Positions 18,933 to 26,902 are shown, numbered from the stretch's first letter. The stretch: DNA of 64,000 nt from Catellatospora sichuanensis (GCF_007483665.1 NZ_ML660189.1:124001-188000), one strand, 5' to 3'. Notes: generated by a model not told the origin, from the letters alone. Translations and numbers: made by a program.

Positions 18933-20177
18933 ATGGTGGCGAAACGGTGGCGTAAGGCGGCGCGGTGGGCACGCTGGAGTGTGCTGGCCGGTACGGCTCT
19001 GATGTTGCTGAGCGGCGCCTCCCTGGTCACCGTGGACCGGGTGATCGCGCGCTACGAGGGCGCGATCCACAAGGAGGACCTCTTCGGCGACGGGTCGGGC
19101 CGCCAGGCGCCGCCGCGGCCGGAGGACATCAAGGGCCCGCTCAACATCCTGCTGGCGGGCATCGACCCGCGGCGCGGCGACCCGTTCTGGATCCCGCGGG
19201 CCGACTCGATCCTGGTCATGCACATCCCCGCCGGCCTGGACCGCGGCTACCTGTTCTCGCTGCCCCGGGACCTGCTGGTGGCCATCCCGCCGTTCCCGAA
19301 GTCGGGCTACCCCGGCAACGCCGCGGACAAGCTCGCGCACGCGATGTACTTCGGCTCGATGGTGCCCGGCGACCGGCGCGCCAACCACGCCCAGGGTTTC
19401 GAGCTGCTGGCCGCGACGGTCAGCCAGTACACCGGGATCGCCCGGTTCGACGCCGGGGCGATCATCGACTTCAGCGGCTTCAAGGACGTCATCGACGCGC
19501 TCGGCGGGATCGACATGACGGTCGACGAGCGGGTCGCCTCGATCCACCTGGAGCCCGACGGCGATCCCCGCGACCGGGGTGCCGGCAGCACCGGCTACGT
19601 CGGCGAGCAGATGGTCTACGAGCCCGGCCTGCGCCACTTCAAGGGCTGGCAGGCGCTGGACTACGCCCGGCAGCGGTACGTGACCGGCGGCGACTACGCC
19701 CGCCAGCGCCACCAGCAGCAGCTGGTCCGCGCGATGATCGAGAAGGCGTTCAGCGACGACGTGCTGACCGACCCGCTGCAGATGGACACGGTGCTGCGGG
19801 CGGCCGGGCAGTCGCTCACCTTCAGCGGCCGGGGGCACACGGTGATCGACTGGGCGTTCGCGCTCCAGGATCTGCGTCCGAGCACCGTGCACATGGTGAA
19901 GCTGTCCGGTGGCGGGGTCGGCCACTACGTCGTCGACAAGGGCAAGGACGACGACGAGGGCGGCGATGACGGAGACGACGGTGACGGTGGAGACGACGGC
20001 GACGACGGTGGGGACGACGACAAGAAGGACGACAAGAAGAAGAAGTCCAAGCCCAAGATGAAGTACCAGTACGACGGGGAGCAGCTGGATTATTTCGCCA
20101 AGCAGTTTCTCGCCTCGGTCGCCGCGGGCTCGGTCGAGAACTTCGTGGCGTTCCATCCGGAAATGTTGAGTAAGTGA
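18933..20177 (+). CDS. LCP (LytR-CpsA-Psr) family protein
   Basis: This 414-residue membrane-anchored protein has a TM helix near residues 14-34, then a long extracytoplasmic LCP domain: LNILLAGIDPRRGDPF, RADSILVMHIPAG, GYLFSLPRDLLVAIP, FSGFKDVIDALGGIDMTVDE and LDYARQRYVTGGDYARQRHQ. LCP enzymes attach teichoic acids or arabinogalactan to peptidoglycan. An unusual low-complexity stretch of Asp, Gly and then Lys (about residues 335-375) interrupts the C-terminal part. It lies between atpD and atpC behind a terminator, so it needs its own promoter. Confidence 0.88.
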   Translation: MVAKRWRKAARWARWSVLAGTALMLLSGASLVTVDRVIARYEGAIHKEDLFGDGSGRQAPPRPEDIKGPLNILLAGIDPRRGDPFWIPRADSILVMHIPAGLDRGYLFSLPRDLLVAIPPFPKSGYPGNAADKLAHAMYFGSMVPGDRRANHAQGFELLAATVSQYTGIARFDAGAIIDFSGFKDVIDALGGIDMTVDERVASIHLEPDGDPRDRGAGSTGYVGEQMVYEPGLRHFKGWQALDYARQRYVTGGDYARQRHQQQLVRAMIEKAFSDDVLTDPLQMDTVLRAAGQSLTFSGRGHTVIDWAFALQDLRPSTVHMVKLSGGGVGHYVVDKGKDDDEGGDDGDDGDGGDDGDDGGDDDKKDDKKKKSKPKMKYQYDGEQLDYFAKQFLASVAAGSVENFVAFHPEMLSK

Positions 20178-20234
20178 GAGTGGCGCGCTGCTCACACTGA
20201 CCGGTCCTGGTGAGGGCCGCTGATCACGGGCGGT

Positions 20235-20274
20235 TAGACTCGCTGCACCAATCTTGCACACCTGAGGAGTCATC
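20235..20274 (+). promoter_or_regulatory. Putative promoter and ribosome-binding site of atpC
   Basis: TAGACT (20235-20240) has the -10 form seen at leaderless genes in this window; GAGGAG (20264-20269) lies 5 bases before the GTG. This would let atpC be transcribed apart from the rest of the atp operon. Confidence 0.5.
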
Positions 20275-20559
20275 GTGGCCAAGCTGCTCCAGGTCGAGCT
20301 CGTCGCCGTCGAGGAGAAGGTCTGGTCCGGGCAGGCCGAGATGGTCATCGCCCGCACCACCGAGGGCGAGCTGGGCGTGCTGCCCAGCCATGCGCCGCTG
20401 CTCGGCCAGCTGGCGAACCCGGGCGGGGTGCGCATCATCCTCCCCGGTGGCGAGGAGAAGGCCTACGACGTCCACGGCGGCTTCCTGTCGGTCACGACCG
20501 AGGGCGTGACGGTGCTGGCAGAGACCGCGACCCCGGTCGCCCCGGCCGCACGCCACTGA
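20275..20559 (+). CDS. atpC: ATP synthase F1 subunit epsilon, N-terminal domain only
   Basis: 94-residue epsilon subunit. The N-terminal beta-sandwich is complete (LLQVELVAVEEKVWSGQAEM, TTEGELGVLPSHAPLLGQL, VHGGFLSVTTEGVTVLAETA), but the sequence stops after ATPVAPAARH, so the C-terminal two-helix domain is absent; E. coli epsilon has about 138 residues and mycobacterial about 121. No frameshifted remnant is seen before DUF2550. The helices normally restrain ATP hydrolysis, so that control must be missing or supplied elsewhere. The GTG has GAGGAG 5 bases upstream. Confidence 0.92.
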   Translation: MAKLLQVELVAVEEKVWSGQAEMVIARTTEGELGVLPSHAPLLGQLANPGGVRIILPGGEEKAYDVHGGFLSVTTEGVTVLAETATPVAPAARH

Positions 20560-20581
20560 GCGACCAGCGCCCCCGACGACG

Positions 20582-21004
20582 ATGAGGTCGCTGCTCGAAG
20601 TAGTCGCCATCGGCCTCGTCGTCCTGCTCGCCCTGCTGGCGGGCCTCTTCGTGCGCCGCGAGGTGTTCGCGCGCGGCCACGGCACCGTCGAGCTGTACCT
20701 CCGGCTGCGTCAGACGGCCGGAGGGCGCGGCTGGGCCCCCGGCTTCGCCCAGTTCCGCGGCGACGACCTGCGCTGGTACCGGATGTTCAGCCTCTCCCCG
20801 CGCCCCCGCCGCACGCTCTCGCGCCGCGATCTGAAGGTGGTCGCCCGGCGCGCGCCCAGCGCGGAGGAGGCGGTGCTGGTGCCCGCCGACTGGGTGGTCC
20901 TGCAGTGTGCCGACTCGCGGGCACAGGTGGAGATCGCCATGCCGCTGCACACCGTCACCGGCTTCCTCTCCTGGCTGGAAGCCGCCGCGCCCTACTCCAC
21001 CTAG
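20582..21004 (+). CDS. DUF2550 family membrane protein
   Basis: This 140-residue protein has one N-terminal TM helix (EVVAIGLVVLLALLAGLFV) and a basic cytoplasmic or extracytoplasmic domain (WAPGFAQFRGDDLRWYRMFS, RRDLKVVARR, VPADWVVLQC). DUF2550 proteins are encoded directly after atpC across actinobacteria (Rv1312 in M. tuberculosis, from memory). The function is unknown; the constant neighbourhood suggests a link to ATP synthase or the membrane. The ATG lies 22 bases after atpC. Confidence 0.88.
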   Translation: MRSLLEVVAIGLVVLLALLAGLFVRREVFARGHGTVELYLRLRQTAGGRGWAPGFAQFRGDDLRWYRMFSLSPRPRRTLSRRDLKVVARRAPSAEEAVLVPADWVVLQCADSRAQVEIAMPLHTVTGFLSWLEAAAPYST

Positions 21005-21029
21005 CGAGCCCGCGGGCCCGGCGTCCGGG

Positions 21030-21824
21030 TCAGGGTGCGGGCGTGCGGCGGTAGCGGTGCAGGGCGAGCGGGACCGCCAGCAGCAGGGCTGCGGCGAGCC
21101 AGGTCAGCGCCAGGGGGTACGCCGAGGCCGGGCTCGCGCCCGAGCGGGCGGGTTCGTTGCCCCACAGCAGGCGCAGCGCCGTGACGACGGCCGAGACGGG
21201 GTTCGCCTCGGCGAGCGGGCGCAGCCACGACGGCATGGTGGCCGACGGCGCCAGCACGTTCGACACGAACGTCAACGGGACCAGGCACACCGGCACCAGT
21301 ACCCGGGCCGCGCGAGGGCTGCGTACGGACAGCCCCACGACCACGGACAGCCACGTGACGGCGTACCCGAAGGTCAGGACCAGCAGGAAGCCCGCCATGG
21401 CCGCAGCGGGGCCGCTGTGGACGCGCCAGCCCGCGATCACCCCGGTCGCCGTGGCGACCCCCGCCGTCATCGCGATCCGGACCAGGTCCGACGCGGTACG
21501 CCCGAACAGCACCGCGGCCGCGGGCACGGGCAGGGTCCGGAACCGGTCGACCATGCCGCGGCGCACGTCCTCCGCGACGCCCACCGCGGCCAGCCCGGCG
21601 GTGACCGCGACCGCCTGCACGAGCAGGCCCGGGGTCAGGAAACCGGGGTAGGAGGCGACGCCCGGCACCTTGACCACGCCGCTCAGGACCACCCCGAACA
21701 GCAGCATGAACAGCACGGGTTGCAGCAGCGGCAGCGCCAGCAGGCGCGGCTCCCGCCGGTCATGCAGCAGCCCGCGCCGGGCCGTGACCCAGGCGTCCTG
21801 TGCCGCCGCCGCGAACTCGCTCAC
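21030..21824 (-). CDS. ABC-2 type transporter permease, DrrB-like
   Basis: 264-residue membrane protein of the daunorubicin-resistance permease type: six hydrophobic segments and the family block GLAAVGVAEDVRRGMVDRFRTLPV, then PVCLVPLTFVSNVLAPSATM. It should pair with the ATPase encoded upstream. Its GTG overlaps the TGA of a 37-codon mini-cistron (GTGA), itself overlapping the ATPase stop. Substrate unknown. Confidence 0.85.
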   Translation of the reverse strand: MSEFAAAAQDAWVTARRGLLHDRREPRLLALPLLQPVLFMLLFGVVLSGVVKVPGVASYPGFLTPGLLVQAVAVTAGLAAVGVAEDVRRGMVDRFRTLPVPAAAVLFGRTASDLVRIAMTAGVATATGVIAGWRVHSGPAAAMAGFLLVLTFGYAVTWLSVVVGLSVRSPRAARVLVPVCLVPLTFVSNVLAPSATMPSWLRPLAEANPVSAVVTALRLLWGNEPARSGASPASAYPLALTWLAAALLLAVPLALHRYRRTPAP

Positions 21825-21934
21825 GCCTGTTCCTCGCTGCGCCCGTCGGCGGCATCGCCGGGGGTCATGTTGCGCTCGTTGCGCTCGTCGAAGGCATTGC
21901 GGACGATCATGGTTCGCGGGCCTGGTTCGTTCAC
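21821..21934 (-). CDS. Coupling mini-cistron 2 (37 aa)
   Basis: ORF bridging ATPase and permease. Its GTG overlaps the ATPase TGA, and its TGA overlaps the permease GTG. The peptide starts MNEPGPRTM, has DERNERN in the middle, and ends DAADGRSEEQA, close to the tails of the mini-cistrons at 7088, 27766 and 35330. The GAGGAA near the end could serve as ribosome-binding site for the permease. Confidence 0.6.
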   Translation of the reverse strand: MNEPGPRTMIVRNAFDERNERNMTPGDAADGRSEEQA

Positions 21935-22902
21935 GTCCGGGCCTCCTCGTCGGCCAGGGTGGGGGTGGCCGCCTGGCCGGTGAGCTTGCGGAACACGTCG
22001 TCGAGGCTGGCCCGGTGGATGCCGATGTCGACCGGCTCGATCCCGGCCGCGTCGAGCCTGCGCACCAGCTCGACCAGCGCGGGGGTGCCCGCGACGACGG
22101 GAGCCTGGACCAGGTGCTGATCCGGGAAGACGACTGCCTGGCCGCCGCAGACGCGGTTCAGGATGTCCTCGGCGACCTGGGTCTCCGCCCGGTTGCCCAG
22201 CACGACCTGCAGCCGCTCGCCGCCGATGTGCCGGGTCAGCTCCTCCGGCGTGCCGCGGGTGAGCACGTGACCGCGGTCGAGCACCACGATCTGGTCGGCG
22301 AGCTCGTCGGCCTCGTCCAGGTGCCGGGTCGCCAACAGCAGGGTGGTGCCGTCGCGAACCCGCTCGCTGATCACGTCCCAGATGCCCAGTCGGCTGCGCT
22401 GGTCCAGCCCCGCGGTCGGCTCGTCGAGCAGGACCACGGGCGGTGCGGCCACCAACGCGCCGGCCAGGTCGAGGCGGCGGCGCATGCCGGCCGGGTAGCA
22501 GCGCGCGGGCCGGTGCGCGGCCTCGCTCAGGTGGAACCGCTCCAGCAGCTCCTCCGCCCGCGCTCGGGCGCGCCGTCGGCCGAGCCGGTGCAACCGTCCG
22601 AGCTGCTCCAGGTTCTCGAACCCGGAGAGGAAGTCGTCGACGGCCGGGCGCTGTCCGCACACGCCGATGTCCCGGCGTGCCCAGCCTGGGCGGGACAGCA
22701 CGTCGACGCCGTTGATCAGACAGCTGCCCGCGTCCGGGCGCAGCAGGGTGGCCATGATGCGCACCGCGGTGGTCTTGCCGGACCGATCCGGCCCGAGCAG
22801 GCCCAGCGCGGCGCCCTCCGGCACGCTCAGGGAGAGGCCGGCCAGCGCGGTCACCGAGCCGTACCGCTTGACCAGCCCTTCCACGACGATCGCAGCGGCC
22901 AT
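21931..22902 (-). CDS. ABC transporter ATP-binding protein, DrrA-like, with atypical motifs
   Basis: 323-residue drug-exporter type ATPase. Walker A reads GPDRSGKTT (usual GPNGAGKTT) and still fits GxxxxGKT. The signature is RCYPAGMRRRLDLAGAL, where most relatives have YSGGM, and the H-loop reads LLATRHLDEADELAD with Arg at the usual switch-His position. Walker B VVLLDEPTAGLD is normal. ATG 22902 (MAAAIVVEGLVKRYG) is chosen because TACCGT lies six bases before it. The changed motifs raise doubt about full ATPase activity, though the operon partner is intact. Confidence 0.85.
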   Translation of the reverse strand: MAAAIVVEGLVKRYGSVTALAGLSLSVPEGAALGLLGPDRSGKTTAVRIMATLLRPDAGSCLINGVDVLSRPGWARRDIGVCGQRPAVDDFLSGFENLEQLGRLHRLGRRRARARAEELLERFHLSEAAHRPARCYPAGMRRRLDLAGALVAAPPVVLLDEPTAGLDQRSRLGIWDVISERVRDGTTLLLATRHLDEADELADQIVVLDRGHVLTRGTPEELTRHIGGERLQVVLGNRAETQVAEDILNRVCGGQAVVFPDQHLVQAPVVAGTPALVELVRRLDAAGIEPVDIGIHRASLDDVFRKLTGQAATPTLADEEART

Positions 22903-22914
22903 GGACACACGGTA
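22903..22914 (-). promoter_or_regulatory. Leaderless promoter of the DrrA-like gene
   Basis: On the minus strand, TACCGT, six bases, then ATG at 22902. Confidence 0.55.
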
Positions 22915-22950
22915 GTCACGGTGTGGACCCGGCGAGCCGGATCCGCCCTT

Positions 22951-23337
22951 TTACCGGGTCGCGACCAGCTCGACCTCGTAGCCCTGTTCGTCCTCGAGGT
23001 AGGCCGCGTAGGTCCCCGGACCGCCCGCGTGCGGGTGCCGGTCGGCGAACAGCAGCCGCCAGCCGTGCCCGCCCGCCGCGGCGACCAGCCGGTCCACGTC
23101 CGCCGGGGAGCCCGCGTGCAGCGCCAGATGGTTCAGCCCTGCGGCGCGGCGCTCGTGCCGCCCGGCGACCAGGTCGGGGGAGCATTCGAAGACGACGTAC
23201 GCCGTGCCGTGCCGCCAGGAGACCCCGGCCGCCCAGCGCTGGTGCTCGACCCAGCCCAGCTCGGTCAGCAGCCAGCCCCAGGAACGCTCGGTCGCCATGA
23301 GGTCCGGCACCCACACCTCGACGTGGTGCAGGCTCAC
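22951..23337 (-). CDS. VOC (glyoxalase/bleomycin resistance) family protein
   Basis: This 128-residue protein has two beta-alpha-beta-beta-beta halves. The first starts LHHVEVWVPDLMATERSWGW, the second GLNHLALHAGSPADVDRLV, and it ends DEQGYEVELVATR. The metal ligand pattern (His, Glu, His, Glu) can be placed on VEVW, LNHLAL and YEVELV. The reaction is not predictable. The GTG overlaps the TGA of the adenosyltransferase gene (GTGA), so the two form an operon; a role in acyl-CoA or B12 chemistry is possible but not shown. Confidence 0.82.
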   Translation of the reverse strand: MSLHHVEVWVPDLMATERSWGWLLTELGWVEHQRWAAGVSWRHGTAYVVFECSPDLVAGRHERRAAGLNHLALHAGSPADVDRLVAAAGGHGWRLLFADRHPHAGGPGTYAAYLEDEQGYEVELVATR

Positions 23338-23912
23338 CGGTTGGCCCCGGGCACCCACTTCACGTCGGCGGTGCCATCGGAATTGGCGATTCTTCCGAGG
23401 ATGAACAGCAGATCGGAGAGCCGGTTGAGATACTGTGCGGGCAGCGGGCCGGTGCGCTCCGCGTCCACGCTCAGCAGCGCGAACGAGGAACGTTCCGCGC
23501 GCCGGGCGGTGGTGCGCGCGACGTGCAGCAGGGCCGCACCCGGCGAACCCCCCGGCAGGATAAAAGAATCCAGCTTGCTCAGTCGTGCGTTGAACTCGTC
23601 GCACCAGCCCTCCAGGCGGGTGACGTAGTCCTGCGTGACGCGCAGCGGCGGGTACTTCGGATCGGGGGTGATCGGGTTGCACAGGTCGGCGCCCACGTCG
23701 AACAGGTCGTTCTGGACGAGGGTCAGTACATTCCGCACATCATCGGCTAGGTTGCCCAGAGCGAGCGCCACCCCCAGAGCGGCGTTGCACTCGTCCACAT
23801 CGGCGTACGCGGTGATGCGCGGATCGGTCTTGTCCACCCGCTCGCCGTTGCCGAGCGCGGTGGTGCCGGCGTCGCCGGTCCTGGTGTAGATGCGGGTGAG
23901 GTGAACAGCCAT
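23334..23912 (-). CDS. Cob(I)yrinic acid a,c-diamide adenosyltransferase, PduO type
   Basis: 192-residue enzyme making adenosylcobalamin from cob(I)alamin and ATP. The ATP-binding N-terminus [19 protein letters not shown] and the conserved [43 protein letters not shown] and [14 protein letters not shown] are all present. The cofactor fits the B12-dependent mutase MeaA (28.8 kb) and its chaperone MeaB (54.3 kb). The ATG is preceded by TAGGCT and seven bases, so the mRNA is probably leaderless. It is divergent from murA, as in mycobacteria. Confidence 0.93.
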   Translation of the reverse strand: MAVHLTRIYTRTGDAGTTALGNGERVDKTDPRITAYADVDECNAALGVALALGNLADDVRNVLTLVQNDLFDVGADLCNPITPDPKYPPLRVTQDYVTRLEGWCDEFNARLSKLDSFILPGGSPGAALLHVARTTARRAERSSFALLSVDAERTGPLPAQYLNRLSDLLFILGRIANSDGTADVKWVPGANR

Positions 23913-23925
23913 GACAGCGAGCCTA
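23913..23925 (-). promoter_or_regulatory. Leaderless promoter of the adenosyltransferase gene
   Basis: Minus strand: TAGGCT, CGCTGTC (7 bases), then ATG at 23912. Confidence 0.6.
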
Positions 23926-23997
23926 ATGGTGGCCGACGGTGGTGACTCCGTCGGCGCGTTGCTGGCGGGCGTCCGGGCGGGGGGTCCGGCTTCTACG

Positions 23998-25287
23998 ATG
24001 GCCGATGTGGATGTGATCCGGGTCAAGGGCGGCGTACGGCTGGCCGGCGAAGTCGCCGTGGTCGGCGCGAAGAACTCCGCGCTCAAGCTGATGGCGGCGG
24101 CGTTGCTGGCCGAGGGCGAGAGCGTGATCACCAACGTGCCGCGCATCACGGACATCGCGCTGATGGGCGAGGTGCTGCGGCGGCTGGGCGCGGACGTCGC
24201 CTTCGAGGACGACCGGGTGCGCATCAACGTGCCCGCCCGGCTGCACCCCGAGGCCGACTACGAGCTGGTGCGCCGGCTGCGGGCGTCGATCTGCGTGCTC
24301 GGGCCACTGCTGGCACGCTGCGGCAAGGTGCGCGTGGCACACCCGGGCGGGGACGCGATCGGCTCCCGCGGGCTGGACATGCACGTGTCCGGCCTGGCGA
24401 AGATGGGCGCGGACATCAGCGGCGAGCACGGCTTCGTGGTCGCCGAGGCTCCGTCGGGCCTGCACGGCGCGAAGATCAGCCTGGACTTCCCCAGCGTCGG
24501 CGCTACCGAGAACCTGCTGATGGCGGCCGTGCTGGCCCGTGGAACCACGGTGATCGACAACGTGGCGCGCGAGCCGGAGATCGTCGACATCTGCCGGATG
24601 CTGACCGGGATGGGCGCGCGCATCGAGGGCGCGGGCACCTCCGAGCTGACCGTGCACGGCGTACGCCAGCTCCAGCCCGTCGAGCACGCCACCATCGGCG
24701 ACCGCATCGTGGCCGGCACCTGGGCCTTCGGGGCCGCGATGACCCGCGGCGACGTCACCGTGCGCGGCATCGACCCGCGCTGCCTGGAGATCGCTCTGGA
24801 CAAGATCCAGCAGGCGGGCGGCGCGGTCGACTACGGCCCCGACTGGTTCCGGGTGCGCATCGCCGACCGGCCCGCCGCGGTGGACGTACGCACGCTGCCC
24901 TTCCCGGGTTTCGCCACCGACCTGCTGCCGATGGCGATCGGCATGGCGGCGGTGGCCGACGGCGTCTCGCTGATCACGGAGAACATCTTCGACGGGCGGT
25001 TCATGTTCGCCGAGGAGCTCAAGCGGCTCGGCGCGGACATCCGCATCGAGGGCCACCACGCCATGGTTCGCGGCCGGGACAACCTGTCCAGCGCCGAGGT
25101 CACCGCCAGTGACATCCGCGCCGGGGCCGGGCTGGTCATCGCCGGCCTCTGCGGCGACGGCGTGACCACGGTCCGCGCGGTCCACCACATCGACCGCGGC
25201 TACCCCGACTTCGCCGGTGACCTGCGCGCCCTCGGCGTCGAGGTCGAACGCGCCGAAACCCCCGCCGACCCCGAATACGGCTTCTGA
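23998..25287 (+). CDS. murA: UDP-N-acetylglucosamine 1-carboxyvinyltransferase MurA
   Basis: 429-residue first committed enzyme of peptidoglycan synthesis, transferring enolpyruvyl from PEP to UDP-GlcNAc. The UDP-GlcNAc-binding KN is in [16 protein letters not shown]. The active-site loop reads [15 protein letters not shown]: residue 119 is Asp where E. coli has Cys115, the residue alkylated by fosfomycin. The same Cys-to-Asp change makes M. tuberculosis MurA fosfomycin-insensitive. ATG 23998 ([19 protein letters not shown]) matches family N-termini; an earlier in-frame ATG at 23911 overlaps the divergent gene. Confidence 0.96.
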   Translation: MADVDVIRVKGGVRLAGEVAVVGAKNSALKLMAAALLAEGESVITNVPRITDIALMGEVLRRLGADVAFEDDRVRINVPARLHPEADYELVRRLRASICVLGPLLARCGKVRVAHPGGDAIGSRGLDMHVSGLAKMGADISGEHGFVVAEAPSGLHGAKISLDFPSVGATENLLMAAVLARGTTVIDNVAREPEIVDICRMLTGMGARIEGAGTSELTVHGVRQLQPVEHATIGDRIVAGTWAFGAAMTRGDVTVRGIDPRCLEIALDKIQQAGGAVDYGPDWFRVRIADRPAAVDVRTLPFPGFATDLLPMAIGMAAVADGVSLITENIFDGRFMFAEELKRLGADIRIEGHHAMVRGRDNLSSAEVTASDIRAGAGLVIAGLCGDGVTTVRAVHHIDRGYPDFAGDLRALGVEVERAETPADPEYGF

Positions 25288-25328
25288 CCCCGACCCGACC
25301 CGACGCCCACGGGCGTCGGGTCGCGCGC

Positions 25329-25387
25329 CGCGACTCTCAAAGACTGCGGCCTAAGACCGTCTCTGAGGCCGCAAGTCCAAGAGTCGC
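25329..25387. repeat. Long inverted repeat, family A, copy 2
   Basis: GCGACTCTCAAAGACTGCGG...CTAAGA pairs with TCTGAGGCCGCAAGTCCAAG...AGTCGC around CCGTC, with a few mismatches. It lies between murA and the convergent DUF2007 gene; likely a bidirectional terminator. Confidence 0.8.
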
Positions 25388-25479
25388 GCGGGCCGTGGGC
25401 CAGGCCCGCGGGGCATCCGGCGGGCCGGGCGGGCGGGGTGATGGGGCCGGGTGCCGGCGGCGTTGACGGCAACCGGGGT

Positions 25480-25800
25480 TCAGCGGGTTTCGCCTACGAC
25501 GCGGCGGGCGCGGTTGACCTCGTCGGCGAAGACGAGCACCCGGATCCGCCCGTCGGGTGCGGTGGCGAGTGTGGCGCGGATGCCGACGCTGTGCAGGTGC
25601 TCGCGGATGAGCGCGGCGTCGGCCAGGGTGCGGACCACGGCGGCGCTGGCCAGCAGGCCGTAGTCGTCGAGGGCGGGGCTCGGCGCGAGCGGGGCGGGCG
25701 TCTCGGCGTCGCGCTGCAGGCCGCGGTGCAGGACCACGGCGAGGACGGCGATCGTCAGGATCGCCACCATCGGGCCGGCGAGATAGGCACTAGCAGGCAT
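25480..25800 (-). CDS. Membrane-anchored DUF2007-like protein
   Basis: This 106-residue protein has an N-terminal TM helix (SAYLAGPMVAILTIAVLAVV) and a small alpha/beta domain, VVRTLADAALIREHLHSVGI ... RVLVFADEVNRARRVVGE. The domain resembles the putative signal-transducing DUF2007 fold; no partner is known. ATG 25800 is preferred over a longer reading because CAGACT and six bases precede it. Confidence 0.65.
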   Translation of the reverse strand: MPASAYLAGPMVAILTIAVLAVVLHRGLQRDAETPAPLAPSPALDDYGLLASAAVVRTLADAALIREHLHSVGIRATLATAPDGRIRVLVFADEVNRARRVVGETR

Positions 25801-25812
25801 GATCCCAGTCTG
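25801..25812 (-). promoter_or_regulatory. Leaderless promoter of the DUF2007-like gene
   Basis: Minus strand: CAGACT, GGGATC, ATG at 25800. The first base of the hexamer is C, as at two other leaderless genes here. Confidence 0.5.
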
Positions 25813-25849
25813 CACCTCCGTGGTGGGGTCGCGAGGCCGTTCGCGGCCT

Positions 25850-25869
25850 CCTGAGCGATCGTTTAGGCT
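25850..25869 (+). promoter_or_regulatory. Putative shared operator overlapping the hbd promoter
   Basis: CCTGAGCGATCGTTTAGG (25850-25867) is a near-palindrome; its right end overlaps a -10-like TAGGCT (25864-25869). It belongs to the six-site set with 28787, 44221, 52358, 52890 and 55511. Confidence 0.6.
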
Positions 25870-25941
25870 CGACTGCGGTCGGCCGCGCGTCACCGGCGGC
25901 CGGACGACACCGGTTCATGTTCCCCACTGGGAGGCAGTGCA

Positions 25942-26790
25942 ATGGCAGGGAAGCTCGCGGTCATCGGGGCGGGACTCATGGGCGCCGGCATCGCCCAGGT
26001 GGCGGCGCAGGCCGGATGGCAGGTCACGCTGCGCGACCTCGACGACGCCGCCACCGGGCGCGGCCTGGACGGCATCCGCACCTCGCTGGGCCGGTTCGCC
26101 ACCAAGGGCACCATCACCGAACAGGACGCCCAGGACGCGCTGGCACGTATCACCACCACCACGGACCTCGAGGCGGCGGCCGAGGCCGACATCGTGATCG
26201 AGGCGGTGTTCGAGAAGCTGGAGATCAAGCAGGAGGTCTTCCGGGCGCTGGACCGCATCTGCAAGCCGGACGCGGTGCTCGGCACCAACACCTCCGCCAT
26301 CCCGATCACCCAGATCGCCGCCGCCACCGGCCGGCCCGAGATGGTCGTGGGCACCCACTTCTTCTCCCCGGTGCCGATGATGAAGCTGTGCGAGCTGGTC
26401 CGCGGCCACCGCACCAGCGACGAGACGCTGGCCACCGCGCGGGCGTTCGCCGAGGGCATCGGCAAGACCTGCATCGTGGTGAACCGTGACATCGCCGGCT
26501 TCGTCACCACCCGCCTGATCGCCGCGCTGGTCGTGGAGGCGGTCAAGCTGGTCGAGTCCGGCGTGTGCACGCCCGAGGACCTCGACACGGCCTGCAAGCT
26601 GGGCTTCGGCCACGCCATGGGCCCGCTGGCCACCACCGACCTCACCGGCGTGGACATCCTGGCGCACGCCGCCCGCAACATCTACACCGACACCGCCGAC
26701 CCGAAGTTCTTCCCGCCGGAGCTGCTCCAGCGCATGGTCACGGCCGGCGAGCTGGGCCGCAAGACCGGCAAGGGCTTCTACACGTACTGA
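25942..26790 (+). CDS. 3-hydroxybutyryl-CoA dehydrogenase
   Basis: 282-residue NAD(P)-dependent enzyme that interconverts acetoacetyl-CoA and (S)-3-hydroxybutyryl-CoA. The Rossmann motif is VIGAGLMGAGIAQVAAQAG (residues 6-24). Further family blocks are ANTSAIPIT-like TNTSAIPITQIA, the catalytic-His segment VVGTHFFSPVPMMKL and the C-terminal GHAMGPLATTDLTGVD and GRKTGKGFYTY. GGGAGG precedes the ATG. An operator-like palindrome lies about 75 bases upstream. It probably works with the thiolase and Ccr encoded at 51-54 kb. Confidence 0.93.
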   Translation: MAGKLAVIGAGLMGAGIAQVAAQAGWQVTLRDLDDAATGRGLDGIRTSLGRFATKGTITEQDAQDALARITTTTDLEAAAEADIVIEAVFEKLEIKQEVFRALDRICKPDAVLGTNTSAIPITQIAAATGRPEMVVGTHFFSPVPMMKLCELVRGHRTSDETLATARAFAEGIGKTCIVVNRDIAGFVTTRLIAALVVEAVKLVESGVCTPEDLDTACKLGFGHAMGPLATTDLTGVDILAHAARNIYTDTADPKFFPPELLQRMVTAGELGRKTGKGFYTY

Positions 26791-26828
26791 CCACGCTCCA
26801 CTGCGCCGCGCGCCGCGGCCCCGTTTTT

Positions 26829-26895
26829 CATAGACGCTGGCCTATTACATCGAGTTTCGGTCGATCGAAGTCGATGTTATAGGCCAGCGTCTATG
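26829..26895. repeat. Long inverted repeat between convergent genes (unique sequence)
   Basis: The 25-base arms CATAGACGCTGGCCTATTAC... and ...TTATAGGCCAGCGTCTATG pair with one mismatch around GTTTCGGTCGATCGAAG. It is distinctly AT-richer than its surroundings and belongs to none of the other repeat families. Likely a terminator for both flanking genes. Confidence 0.8.
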
Positions 26896-26902
26896 TTTCG
26901 GG

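Noticed and set aside
22951..23682. Longer VOC protein starting at 23682
   Set aside because: The extra 115 codons overlap the adenosyltransferase gene in another frame; the GTG at 23337 overlapping its stop is the natural start.
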